Below are positions 47,721 through 56,231 of a stretch of DNA of 64,000 nt, piece by piece. The notes beneath the pieces are model-generated. The model did no database searches, was not told the DNA's origin, and saw only the letters and a list, made by a program, of their open reading frames with translations. Within the stretch, counting starts at the first letter, position 1. Each line of letters starts with the position of its first letter. The position numbers and the translations under genes are program-made. The stretch comes from SAR116 cluster alpha proteobacterium HIMB100 (GTDB taxonomy: Bacteria; Pseudomonadota; Alphaproteobacteria; Puniceispirillales; Puniceispirillaceae), in contig AFXB01000009.1 of the NCBI GenBank assembly GCA_000238815.2, positions 32,422 through 96,421 of the forward strand, read 5' to 3'.

Positions 47721-48676
47721 CCTCCCGTAGCCAAATCGCACTTGTCTTTGTGCTGGCTCTGCTCGCGGCAGGGGGGTATCTGCTCCTTGGGCCTGACACA
47801 AACAACCTCTGGACGAGCTATCTGAGCGTTATCCATTCTGTCCAACAAGGCTATCATGCATTGCTGTTAGACGCGGTGAAGCAGGCACAATTTGCTCCCG
47901 TTACAGCAGCAGCGAGCCTCATCGGGCTGAGCTTTTTATATGGCATCTTTCATGCTGCCGGACCCGGGCACGGAAAGGTCGTTATCTCAACCTATCTTCT
48001 GTCTACAGGAGATCAGCTGAGACGCGGGGTCATGCTGTCTTTTTCTTCTTCATTTTTGCAAGGGATCACAGCCATTTTACTGGTCACTGCGGCGACCTGG
48101 GTTTTAAATTATTCAATGAGAGCCACCCAGCTCTTTATCGATGATGTTGAGCTAGCAAGCTTTATTTTGATCGCGGCAACAGGCGGGCTCATCATCGGGC
48201 TTAGACTGAAAAGCCTTGTTTTGCAGCTCACAGAGATGACAAGCACAGAGGCCAATAATTCATCGTATGATACCCATCGTCATTGTGGACATAGCCACCT
48301 TCCGGCAAGCGCGCTCAAGGATGAGCAGTTTTCCTTCAGCGCTTTTGTGTCAATCGTATTATCTACCGGGCTTCGTCCCTGTTCTGGTGCAGTTATTGTG
48401 TTGCTGTTTGCCAATTCACTGGATTTGTTCACAGCAGGTCTGCTTTCCGTTTTGGCGATGTCTTTAGGGGTAGCGCTGACGACAAGCGGCCTTGCCGCCT
48501 TGACAGTATATGCACGGCATCTGGCTGAACAGTTGCCCTTTGTGAAGGAACAAAATCATCAGAAGGCGAGGCTGTTTTCCAATCTTCTGGCGATATTTGG
48601 CGGGCTTATTATTTTGCTGTTTGGCTTCTCGTTGATTTTCGTTGCTCTTTCAGCACCAAGCCACCCATTTAAATAG
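47717..48676 (+). CDS. NicO/RcnA-family nickel/cobalt transporter
   Basis: A 319-residue inner-membrane metal transporter. The family signature FHAAGPGHGKVVI is in helix 2, and the second half contains STGLRPCSGAVIVLLFA, the matching repeat motif. A short cytoplasmic loop rich in His (DTHRHCGHSHLP) lies between the halves, in line with metal handling. Export of Ni2+/Co2+ is the expected role by analogy with RcnA; some DUF1007-linked members are predicted to import or handle zinc. It is translated with DUF1007. Confidence 0.9.
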   Translation: MTSRSQIALVFVLALLAAGGYLLLGPDTNNLWTSYLSVIHSVQQGYHALLLDAVKQAQFAPVTAAASLIGLSFLYGIFHAAGPGHGKVVISTYLLSTGDQLRRGVMLSFSSSFLQGITAILLVTAATWVLNYSMRATQLFIDDVELASFILIAATGGLIIGLRLKSLVLQLTEMTSTEANNSSYDTHRHCGHSHLPASALKDEQFSFSAFVSIVLSTGLRPCSGAVIVLLFANSLDLFTAGLLSVLAMSLGVALTTSGLAALTVYARHLAEQLPFVKEQNHQKARLFSNLLAIFGGLIILLFGFSLIFVALSAPSHPFK

Positions 48677-48696
48677 CTGTGAGAAAGAGGGTTCTT

Positions 48697-49401
48697 ATGA
48701 CTGATTTAGATAACTTTACCCCGCCACCTCACCCGAAGAATATCACCTTAGACGGCGAGAGGGTTAGGCTGGAACCGCTGAACGCAGACCAACACGCAAA
48801 ACCATTATTCAAGGCCAAAACGCAGGATGGCGGGGCTGAAAACTGGACCTATCTTCCTTATGGGCCGTTTGAAACGCTGGCTGATTATATTGATTGGTTG
48901 CGCACAATAGAGACACTGGAAGACCCGTGTTTTTTCACAATCATCCGGAAATCAGACGACAGGCCTGTTGGGATTGCCAGCTATCTGCGGATCAGCCCTG
49001 ATGATGGCAGTATTGAGGTTGGCCATATTCATTTTTCGCCTCTTCTGCAAAGAACAACTGAAGCCACAGAAGCGATGTATCTGATGATGCAGTGGGCATT
49101 TGATGCAGGCTACAGACGGTATGAATGGAAATGCAACGCCAAAAATGCCAAATCCAGAGCTGCTGCAGAACGCCTTGGCCTGTCCTATGAGGGCGTATTC
49201 AGACAAGCCACCATCAGTAAAGGACAAAACAGAGATACCGCCTGGTTCGCTGCAATTGACAAAGAGTGGCCGGCGTTAAAGCAGGCTTTTACAACCTATC
49301 TGTATAAAATCACTTATCAACCCGGCGGCGCCCCAAAACTGTCGCTGAGAGAGCTGACAAAGCCCCTGTTATATAAACAGGACGATCTTGACTTTATATA
49401 A
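48697..49401 (+). CDS. GNAT acetyltransferase (RimJ/RimL-like)
   Basis: A 234-residue GNAT enzyme with the RimJ/RimL layout: GERVRLEPLNADQHA at the start, the beta-strand block IEVGHIHFSPLLQRTTEATE, and the acetyl-CoA end WKCNAKNAKSRAAAERLGLSYEG cut here at NAKSRAAAERLGLSYEG. It may modify a ribosomal protein N-terminus or a small amine. I start at ATG 48697, preceded by AGAAAGAGGG. It follows the NicO gene by 20 bases, and its stop abuts the convergent UPF0114 gene without any gap. Confidence 0.85.
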   Translation: MTDLDNFTPPPHPKNITLDGERVRLEPLNADQHAKPLFKAKTQDGGAENWTYLPYGPFETLADYIDWLRTIETLEDPCFFTIIRKSDDRPVGIASYLRISPDDGSIEVGHIHFSPLLQRTTEATEAMYLMMQWAFDAGYRRYEWKCNAKNAKSRAAAERLGLSYEGVFRQATISKGQNRDTAWFAAIDKEWPALKQAFTTYLYKITYQPGGAPKLSLRELTKPLLYKQDDLDFI

Positions 49402-49902
49402 TCAGCTTTTATCCAGCTTGTCTGAATAGGCCAGCAAAACAGCAGATACAGCAAGTACAAGATGGATAGCAATCTGAAGATAGGCGGCCTGATCAATTCC
49501 ACTGGCCCCTGACCCTGACCCTGCTTCCGCGCTGAGGAAGGTAGAGAGCAAGCCGATTGCTGAGATGATGATCATGCTGCCCAGCAATTTTAGCTTGGCC
49601 TTGGCAAGGGTCAGCCCGTCAAGCGCATCCAAGGCGGTCACATTTTGATCAGGCGCCTTCAAGCGAGAGACAAAGGAATCATAACCCGACAGCGCGATCA
49701 GCAATAAGATATTGGCGAGCAAAGCCAGGTCAATAATACCAAATAAACCGATTAAAATATCCTTATCTGAAACAGAAAAGATGTTCAGAAATAAAAAGAG
49801 AAGCTTCTGCGCGGCCTGAATAATCAATAACACAATGCCCAAGATCAGAATTACGCAGAACGGCATGATAAAATAGCGGGCAGTCAGAATGGCTTTATTC
49901 AT
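49402..49902 (-). CDS. UPF0114 (YqhA) family membrane protein
   Basis: A 166-residue inner-membrane protein with four helices. The family signature is ILTARYFIMPF at the N-terminus and LLANILLLIALSGYDSFVSR in the middle. The function of YqhA proteins is unknown. Its stop is the first base after the GNAT stop in the convergent direction. The 210 bases upstream, to the DUF2141 gene, show no feature I can name. Confidence 0.82.
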   Translation of the reverse strand: MNKAILTARYFIMPFCVILILGIVLLIIQAAQKLLFLFLNIFSVSDKDILIGLFGIIDLALLANILLLIALSGYDSFVSRLKAPDQNVTALDALDGLTLAKAKLKLLGSMIIISAIGLLSTFLSAEAGSGSGASGIDQAAYLQIAIHLVLAVSAVLLAYSDKLDKS

Positions 49903-50112
49903 AAGGTTAACCGTTTGAACATCTGAAAAAAAGAGTAAAGAAATGCTGACGCAGACACGCCCGGATCAGCTTCAGCTTTCATATAGATCGCTGGCTGCCG
50001 CAGAACAGGAGAGTGGTTAAATTTTAGTTAATGCTAGGAAACAGGTGACGCTGCTGTGCCCTGTAAAGCTTGTTGATACAGACAGGCGCGACCCATAACT
50101 TTCAGACAGATA

Positions 50113-50571
50113 TCAGAGGTTTATCTCCAATGTTACTTCGCCATCGACCGTGAATGAGGCATCTTTGAATGATGGCGGCCCAAAGCTGCCTTTCGCATCA
50201 TTGCTGAACCCATATTGCTCTTTAGGGACACCAAAGACGTTTCTGTCCATTTCATTATTGTAATTAGTGTCAACAAAGATACCGATAGCATAAGTGCCTT
50301 TTGGCAATTCGAATATGTAGGTGACATTCCCGGTCTTTACGTCTTCAATCACGCCATCAATGATGCCTTTGGCAGCACCGCCTTTTTCGCCATTATCATT
50401 TTCAAAGACATCTGCATCATCATAAATCGCGAGATGCATCTCGCCCGTTTTCTCTATGTTACGAACCTCTACAGTCACAGTGATTGCAAAAGCAGGTGAC
50501 AGGAGAAGCAGAGATGTTAATGATAAAGTAAGAGGGAATTTAGACGTTATCAAGCTGGACATCGGGACCAT
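50113..50571 (-). CDS. DUF2141 secreted protein
   Basis: A 152-residue exported protein with a signal peptide (LTSLLLLSPAFA) and a beta-sandwich DUF2141 domain: TVEVRNIEKTGEMHLAIYDD, LPKGTYAIGIFVDTNYNNEM and YGFSNDAKGSFGPPSF. The role of the family is unknown. Two start Met codons three residues apart (50571, 50562) are both possible. It is divergent from the DUF2306 gene with only five bases between start codons, so the promoters must overlap the coding starts. Confidence 0.85.
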   Translation of the reverse strand: MVPMSSLITSKFPLTLSLTSLLLLSPAFAITVTVEVRNIEKTGEMHLAIYDDADVFENDNGEKGGAAKGIIDGVIEDVKTGNVTYIFELPKGTYAIGIFVDTNYNNEMDRNVFGVPKEQYGFSNDAKGSFGPPSFKDASFTVDGEVTLEINL

Positions 50572-50576
50572 TTGAC

Positions 50577-50966
50577 ATGTCGTTATTATTGGCCGAGGCT
50601 CATCCTATACCGCTTCATGCCCTTACGGCAATGGTCGCCATTATCCTTGGCGGTGTGCAATTTTACATGAAAAAAGGAGGCGCAGTTCACAAGCTGTTAG
50701 GCCGTGCCTGGGGCGGGCTGATGGGGGTTGTCTGCGTCTCGTCTTTCTTCATTCACGAAATCAAATTATGGGGCGTTTACAGCCCGATACATTTGCTAAG
50801 TATTTGGACAATCGTTTCTCTTGGCCTGGCCATTTATTTCGTGCGCGTAGGAAATATCAAACGTCATAAGCAGGTGATGCTTGCGCTTTATGGCTTTGCT
50901 CTTATCCTCACAGGCTTTTTTACCTTCATGCCGGGGCGTGTGATGCATCAGATTGCATTCGGATAA
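50577..50966 (+). CDS. DUF2306 membrane protein
   Basis: A 129-residue membrane protein with four helices of the DUF2306 family: HALTAMVAIILGGVQFYMKK, HKLLGRAWGGLM and IKRHKQVMLALYGFA. His residues in or near the membrane (HPIPLH, VHKLLG, HQIAFG) are conserved in the family and could bind haem. It is the last ordinary gene before the AT-rich accessory region. Confidence 0.8.
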   Translation: MSLLLAEAHPIPLHALTAMVAIILGGVQFYMKKGGAVHKLLGRAWGGLMGVVCVSSFFIHEIKLWGVYSPIHLLSIWTIVSLGLAIYFVRVGNIKRHKQVMLALYGFALILTGFFTFMPGRVMHQIAFG

Positions 50967-50994
50967 ATTTTTGTGGGTTTATCATCGCAAACCC

Positions 50995-51414
50995 CTAAAT
51001 ATTGCCAAAACGTACTCGCTTAAACATCTCCGTTAGCTTTTTTGTAGGCCAGAACTGAGACATCCTCCCACGCTTCTCACCAAAGCCGGGCCATCCTTTA
51101 TCCCAGTCGAGAAGACCAACATCAATTAGCCTTTTGGTTATGGGGATGGCCTTACTCGAGATATGAAGAGCATTATATCGGCTGTTGGCGCGGTAGTATG
51201 TCTGGCTCATGGCGATGCCGATGGTCGTATCAGGGTGGGTCTTCCAGCCCACATATATATCCAGAAGAATGACCTTCAGATGCTTCTTGGTGATATCAGG
51301 AGCATCCTGCGCAAACCACTCATCATATATCTGATTTACGAACTTGTTGCTCTCTGGATGGTCAGACCAGCGATGGACATCGAGTGAGCGTGATGGAGGT
51401 TCTAACATACTCAA
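50995..51414 (-). CDS. Free-standing N-terminal domain of the polymerase-like mobile family
   Basis: A 139-residue protein without signal or membrane segment. Its core LLDIYVGWKTHPDTTIGIAM followed by TYYRANSRYNALHISSKAI and ITKRLIDVGLLDWDKGW looks like a winged-helix domain, and its layout parallels residues about 55-145 of the interrupted polymerase-like gene at 58651-59988 (LGDLLLAHDEGIRN ... VVHSLEELGLIEIYDGKN). I know such sequences as the N-terminal part of roughly 400-residue hypothetical proteins of alphaproteobacterial islands; here the catalytic part is missing, so this is a truncated or reduced member. It marks the left edge of the AT-rich accessory region. Function unknown. Confidence 0.6.
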   Translation of the reverse strand: MSMLEPPSRSLDVHRWSDHPESNKFVNQIYDEWFAQDAPDITKKHLKVILLDIYVGWKTHPDTTIGIAMSQTYYRANSRYNALHISSKAIPITKRLIDVGLLDWDKGWPGFGEKRGRMSQFWPTKKLTEMFKRVRFGNI

Positions 51415-51552
51415 CTGAAATATAATCTAAGCGATTTGAGTAAAATTCTTAGATGAGTATATGCTGCCTTGAGAAGTCCAAAAATCTATTCTTAACAGAG
51501 AAATATTATTTTGTTAGACTGATAACATTCTGTTTACTGAACCGGCAAAGAA

Positions 51553-54045
51553 ATGTTCATTCGCTCTTTAGTATTTTTAATTATGTGGACTTTACCATTT
51601 TCTGCGCTTTCAGCTGTTAAATGGAATAACAAATCTAATGGAGAAACTGCCTACAACGGAAAAATTGTAGATATCGAATCTTTGAAAAAAATCAAAATTC
51701 CGTCAGCTTTCCCAGAATCTCAAATTTTAATTACTGAGAGTTGTAAAACATCAAAGGGCAAAACATGGGCAACTAATATAATGATGTTCTACTCATCCAG
51801 TTTTTTGTGGGGGCAGAATTCAAATTCTAAAGAGATCCGACTTTATGAAGGCGTGTTGAAAAAAAATGGTGTCTTTGAAATCAATGTCTCCTCTGCAGCG
51901 AAATCTTGGAGCGATAAAACTAGTTGGATAAAATATAAATTTCCAAAAAATTTAGATTTTTTTACAGCTTTAGAAGGTGGCGTTACTGGCCGCTATTCTA
52001 AGGGAAACTATTCTAGAACTTGTACAATTAGGAAGGGGAATTATGGCTTTACTCAATTCAAGGATGCCAACTCGAAAAAAAACGCTTTAAGAACTCTTAG
52101 GTCCCGACAAGAATTTGTTATCAATCGATTTCAAGAGTTCGGTTACGCTAAAAACACTGTCTACGAATTCAATCCTGAGAGTATTGAAGTAGCGGAAGTT
52201 GAAGGCACCGTTGATGAACTTGGAGACAGCATGGTTTGTTATATCTCTGGACAGAAACCAAATGCGCAATGGACAGAAGATAAAATTCAAAATGCTTCCC
52301 GAGAAGCTTCCAAAAGAGGGCTTTCATGTGTAAGTGAAAAACAATCGGTCGGCACAAGATTAGTCTCAAGTAAAACTAAATGGTGTAAAACTGGAGAATA
52401 TCTAGGTAGCCAAAATTGGGCGTGGCCAGCCATGAGCAATTTAGCCAACGCGTGTTCTGGAAAAGATGTTCAAGAGATAAGCTATCCACAAGTATTAGAT
52501 GAATATAAAAAATTTGGAAATATTTATCTTTGTGAGATTCTCAATCCTAATTCAGGAAAAAAGAAACGGATAGAACAACTAGAAGTTTACAAAATTTTGG
52601 CTGATGACATCGGCATTAATTGCAAAAATCTTCAAATTGCAAAAACCGACAGTGCAACAGAAAACAACCTAGCTGTTGAACGGCGTCGTCCAGCAGAGCT
52701 GGAAAAGCAACGCAAGGCTGAAGAAGAACAGCGTCGTCTAGCAGAGCTGGAAAAGCAGCGTAAAGCCGAAGAAGAGCAGCGTCGCCTAGCCGAACTCGAG
52801 AAGCAGCGTAAAGCCGAAGAAGAGCAGCGTCGTCTAGCTGAACTTGAGAAGCAGCGTAAAGCTGAAGAAGAGCAGCGTCGCCTAGCCGAACTCGAGAAGC
52901 AGCGTAAAGCCAAAGAAGAGCAGCGTCGCTTAGCTGAACTGGAAAAGCAACGCAAAGCTGAAGAAGAGCGCAGGCAACTTGCAGAAGCTGACAAGTCTGC
53001 CCCTTACATAGAACTGAAAGTTATTCAAGTTGATGGTTATGATGCTCAGGTTGGTGGGCTCATTTTAGATGATACAGGGGTGGTGTCAGCACAAATTAAT
53101 GGCACTCCCCTAACGATAGATGCAAATGGTGAGTTTTCATTATCTGTATATGTTCCAAGAACAGGCGCGCGAGTGACGGTTCAAGCTCTCGACAAGATGG
53201 GCAAAATAACTGAAAAAGAATTATTTATTGAGAGGCAAGAGAGAGCGAAGCTTGAGGTTGCAAAATTTGATGGGCTAAACCCTACAAAACGTAAAGCAAA
53301 GAAAAACAGAAATGCCATAGCCTTAATTATCGGCATTTCTAGCTATCAAAGAACAGAAGTTCCAGCCATATATGCTGATGATGATGCTAAGTTTTTTTAT
53401 GACTACGCTATGTTAAAATTAGGTGTTCCTGAATCTAACATCCGTGAGTTTATAAATGAAAAAGCAGACCAGTTTGAAATATTGTTAGCGACGAAAAAAT
53501 GGCTCAAACGACAAGTTGTAGAGGGCAACTCAGATATTTATGTTTTCTTTGCAGGACACGGGCTTGCATCCGAAGACGGAAATAAAATGTTTATGCTTCC
53601 TTATGACGGCGCTCCAGAACTGCTGGATAAGACCGCCATTCTAAGAGAGGAGTTATTCGCAGATATTGCCGCTACTAAACCCCGCTCAGTGACAGTTTTT
53701 ATGGATACTTGTTATTCCGGCACAACGCGCGGAACGGAAACATTGATTGCTTCACGGCCAATCGCCATTCGGGCGAAAAGACAATCCATACCAGACGGGT
53801 TTACCGTACTTACAGCAGCTGGTGGTGAAGAAACTGCAAAGCCCTTAGAGGAAGCTAAACACGGTATGTTTAGCTATTTCGTCATGAAAGGAATGGAAGG
53901 CGATGCGGACGCTAATAATGACAACCAAATCACAGCAAAAGAACTCCACCTATACGTAGAGAAGAATGTAATTAAGCAATCAGGAGGAAAGCAAACACCT
54001 GAGATACAAGGTGACGCTGGCAAAGTTCTAGTGAGGTTCGAGTGA
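51553..54045 (+). CDS. Exported caspase-fold (C14) protease with coiled-coil repeat arm
   Basis: An 830-residue protein with a signal peptide (SLVFLIMWTLPFSALSA). Residues about 20-375 form a Cys-containing region I do not recognise. Residues 380-475 are six 16-residue repeats of the LAELEKQRKAEEEQRR type, a long charged coiled coil. An Ig-like beta domain follows (about 480-555), then a caspase domain from about 585 with the catalytic dyad His669 (FFAGHGLA) and Cys720 (MDTCYSG). Near the end GDADANNDNQITAKEL resembles an EF-hand calcium loop. The domain order suggests a periplasmic protease held out on a helical arm. It is first in a three-gene overlapping operon with much lower GC than the neighbouring core genes. 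Confidence 0.9.
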   Translation: MFIRSLVFLIMWTLPFSALSAVKWNNKSNGETAYNGKIVDIESLKKIKIPSAFPESQILITESCKTSKGKTWATNIMMFYSSSFLWGQNSNSKEIRLYEGVLKKNGVFEINVSSAAKSWSDKTSWIKYKFPKNLDFFTALEGGVTGRYSKGNYSRTCTIRKGNYGFTQFKDANSKKNALRTLRSRQEFVINRFQEFGYAKNTVYEFNPESIEVAEVEGTVDELGDSMVCYISGQKPNAQWTEDKIQNASREASKRGLSCVSEKQSVGTRLVSSKTKWCKTGEYLGSQNWAWPAMSNLANACSGKDVQEISYPQVLDEYKKFGNIYLCEILNPNSGKKKRIEQLEVYKILADDIGINCKNLQIAKTDSATENNLAVERRRPAELEKQRKAEEEQRRLAELEKQRKAEEEQRRLAELEKQRKAEEEQRRLAELEKQRKAEEEQRRLAELEKQRKAKEEQRRLAELEKQRKAEEERRQLAEADKSAPYIELKVIQVDGYDAQVGGLILDDTGVVSAQINGTPLTIDANGEFSLSVYVPRTGARVTVQALDKMGKITEKELFIERQERAKLEVAKFDGLNPTKRKAKKNRNAIALIIGISSYQRTEVPAIYADDDAKFFYDYAMLKLGVPESNIREFINEKADQFEILLATKKWLKRQVVEGNSDIYVFFAGHGLASEDGNKMFMLPYDGAPELLDKTAILREELFADIAATKPRSVTVFMDTCYSGTTRGTETLIASRPIAIRAKRQSIPDGFTVLTAAGGEETAKPLEEAKHGMFSYFVMKGMEGDADANNDNQITAKELHLYVEKNVIKQSGGKQTPEIQGDAGKVLVRFE
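52690..52977 (+). repeat. Six tandem 48-bp repeats in the caspase gene
   Basis: Six head-to-tail 48-base units encode LAELEKQRKAEEEQRR with few substitutions (K for E in unit five; ERRQ at the end of unit six). Synonymous differences between units show they are not all freshly copied. Such in-frame arrays can change copy number by slippage and would lengthen or shorten the helical arm by about 2.4 nm per unit. Confidence 0.9.
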
Positions 54046-54845
54046 AATATAGAAACTTAGCTTCAGCATTACTATTGCTTTGTTATGCAAATGTCTCCTA
54101 TGCAGAAACAACAGTCAATGTTACTGCCGAGTATGCATTCGGACCAGATATTTCCCAGAATAAAGCTTGTGGTAGAGCGGAGGTAAAAGCAAAAAACAAT
54201 GCTTTAAGAGGTGTTGTCGGTGAAAAAATGACCACCTCTCAGATTGAAAGCTGTAATGATACGGGCAGTGATTTCGATTGCACTTTGTTTGAAGATACCT
54301 TTTCGTTTATGGATAGTGGCCACGTGACCAATATCGCAAATTATTCCAAAAGCATCCGAGCAGAAGCTGGCGCATCCATATGCAGCGTGAGCTTTACCGC
54401 AACTGTTGCAACGGTATCACAAAAATCGGACCCTTCTTATTTCTTAACCGCAGAAATGCAGCCAAGTATTTTGCTGCGTGATGGCGAGTCATTGCAGGTT
54501 CAAATATCACCTAGCAAACCCTCTTATGTATATGTTTATGGCTGGTTCCCAGAAGTGGATAAGGACAGCTTTTTTCTCTTGTCAGAAACGATGAGCTTTC
54601 ATGACTCTTCTGTTAAAGGCAATTTTGTTTTCCCAGACAAAGACAAAGAACTAATCGCCCATTTGCCAAAAGATACAAGCAAAGATGCGGTATCAGAGTA
54701 TCTCATTATTTTGGCATCAAAGAATAAGATGGCGCATAGCTCAAAAATAAGTCAGCGTAGTTTTTACAAGATTATCAACACAGTACCAAGAGATAGCTGG
54801 GTGATGGATAGGATATCTTATAAAATTGTAAGGAAAAAAATATGA
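54042..54845 (+). CDS. Exported DUF4384-domain protein
   Basis: A 267-residue exported protein with a signal peptide (SALLLLCYANVSYA). The N-terminal part (KACGRAEVKAKNNALRGVVG) resembles the LPP20/FlgT-type alpha-beta domain. The C-terminal part DGESLQVQISPSKPSYVYVY and the strands after it match DUF4384, a beta domain often found with caspase or kinase proteins. It starts at GTG 54042, overlapping the caspase stop by four bases, and its own stop overlaps the next ATG, so the three proteins should be made in fixed ratio. Confidence 0.8.
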   Translation: MKYRNLASALLLLCYANVSYAETTVNVTAEYAFGPDISQNKACGRAEVKAKNNALRGVVGEKMTTSQIESCNDTGSDFDCTLFEDTFSFMDSGHVTNIANYSKSIRAEAGASICSVSFTATVATVSQKSDPSYFLTAEMQPSILLRDGESLQVQISPSKPSYVYVYGWFPEVDKDSFFLLSETMSFHDSSVKGNFVFPDKDKELIAHLPKDTSKDAVSEYLIILASKNKMAHSSKISQRSFYKIINTVPRDSWVMDRISYKIVRKKI

Positions 54846-55360
54846 AAAAAACACTCCCCATCATTTTGGCAGCATCAGTATTGGCAGCATGTTCTGCTGA
54901 ACAACAAACAAAGCCTGTCACGTCACAAACAACAGTTTTACCCTCACAACCAGAAATCAAAAAAGAAGAGCCTGTAGCTGCACCAGAACCTGTCGAGGTT
55001 GTATCAAAGGAGCAAAAACAAGAGGTCGAAAATATTATATGGGAGTTACCAGATTGGTGTGAAGATTTGGAGCAAAACTTTAATCAGATTCAGGTGTGTG
55101 GTGTTGCTCTTCATAAAAACTTGCAAGTGTCACGAACACGCTCTGAGATGGACGCGAGAAAACAACTAGCTCGTCGAGCTGCCGGTCAAGTGGATGAAAC
55201 AATCGCTGAAACAACAGATGGCTCGAATTCAAACGTACAAACAACAGCTATTTTGACAAGCAAATCTGACGTTGGCCGTTACATTATAGAAAATCAGAAA
55301 ACGATACAAAGCGAGGGTAAGTACCTGACCTTTACCAAAGTCGTGCAGTATTTTAATTGA
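54842..55360 (+). CDS. LPP20-type lipoprotein
   Basis: A 172-residue lipoprotein: the lipobox VLAAC places the acylated Cys at residue 17. A Pro/Glu-rich tether of about 45 residues is followed by an LPP20-like domain (LPDWCEDLEQNF, then QVCGVALHKNLQVSRTRSEM and ARKQLARRAAGQV). Serine at +2 favours transfer to the outer membrane. LPP20 proteins include FlgP-type envelope lipoproteins. It may anchor the caspase/DUF4384 partners at the outer membrane; this is inferred from the operon only. The ATG overlaps the DUF4384 stop. Confidence 0.82.
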   Translation: MKKTLPIILAASVLAACSAEQQTKPVTSQTTVLPSQPEIKKEEPVAAPEPVEVVSKEQKQEVENIIWELPDWCEDLEQNFNQIQVCGVALHKNLQVSRTRSEMDARKQLARRAAGQVDETIAETTDGSNSNVQTTAILTSKSDVGRYIIENQKTIQSEGKYLTFTKVVQYFN

Positions 55361-55381
55361 GAAAAAGCCTATTCGGTGTCC

Positions 55382-55797
55382 ATGTTAAGAACAATTTTTC
55401 TACTGGTCTTTTTGATTTTGCCTATCTCGTCCTTCAGTGACGTCACATCTTAAGAGATTGTTTCTTGGGAAGGGACAATAAATGGAGAGTATGTAAAGAT
55501 TACGGATAAAGGTTTATACAAAAGTAATAAATTTAAAAAACTTACCACCTGAGCGACAGAGACCTTTGTATTTATGGGAATAGCAACTTTCCACTCGCTC
55601 AAAGAGCAATGGGAAATGCGGCAAAACTATATAAAAAAGAGTGGCTATCCATTATTTACCAAAGAGAGATAGAGTATTTACCGTACTGCTATTATTTAAG
55701 GCGAGATTTCAGGACTAAAAATAAGATTTCTGAAAAAAAATACGTAGAGCCTTCGGAACACGTTTCTGTAGGTAAAACATACCTCTTTTTCGGATGA
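55382..55797 (+). pseudogene. Decayed secreted-protein gene
   Basis: ATG 55382 opens MLRTIFLLVFLILPISSFS, a good signal peptide, but the frame meets TAA at 55451. The same frame continues EIVSWEGTINGEYVKITDKG until a run of six A near 55540, after which the sense passes to another frame that reads DRDLCIYGNSNFPLAQRAMG and ends in VSVGKTYLFFG at 55797. One stop and one frameshift would restore a ~137-residue exported protein. It lies 21 bases after the lipoprotein gene, so it was probably once the fourth gene of the caspase operon. Confidence 0.6.
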
Positions 55798-55915
55798 GGT
55801 AAGGTGCCGTAACCTTAGTCAAATGTATCCCCAAATGTATCACCCCTGATTGATAATCAGGCTAAACACGAGGAAATCCGCGGGGTTGTTCCGGAGAAAT
55901 GGTGCGGCTGAGAAG

Positions 55916-56131
55916 CTGCTGTTACCTATGCCCTGCGCCAACTCAAGTCACCCTTGAGCAATATCAATAGGTTAGACAATCACTGAACCGTGTCAACGGG
56001 CACATTTGTTATACTGGGTGTTATACCAGCGGAGACTTGAGACTCCTTAGGGGGCTTGAGTGACCCCCGGTGGGTGACGACAAACAGTGTTTCAAAAAGA
56101 CCATTAAAGGGTTCGTTTTGGTTGTTGTTGA
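55916..56131 (+). repeat. Left arm of a ~215-bp inverted repeat
   Basis: This stretch reappears in reverse orientation at 63786-64000. From 55916 to about 56085 the two copies differ at only a few positions (for example CGTGTCAACGGG against AGTGTCAACAGG); from there to about 56131 similarity is weaker. It includes the palindrome CTCAAGTCACCCTTGAG and two TATAAC-type short repeats. The left limit is set by the window end of the other copy, so the repeat may be longer. The surrounding 55798-56231 holds no intact gene. Confidence 0.9.
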
Positions 56132-56231
56132 CTTCAATATTGAGATTGATACAAAGTGACATCGCAAAAACGCGCCAGAGAAATATCACCGCATATTATG
56201 AAAGAGCCTGTGATGAGGAACAGATGTATAA

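Noticed and set aside
52690..52977. Regularly spaced repeats as a possible CRISPR array
   Set aside because: The units are contiguous, in frame and coding, with no unique spacers.
52632..52994. Antisense frame encoding Ser/Arg/Cys repeats under the caspase repeat array
   Set aside because: It is the reverse reading of the 48-bp coiled-coil repeat and has no independent signals.
55980..56189. A 69-residue frame in the left repeat arm
   Set aside because: The homologous right arm does not keep the frame intact over its length, so the similarity is at DNA level and the frame is unlikely to be a gene.
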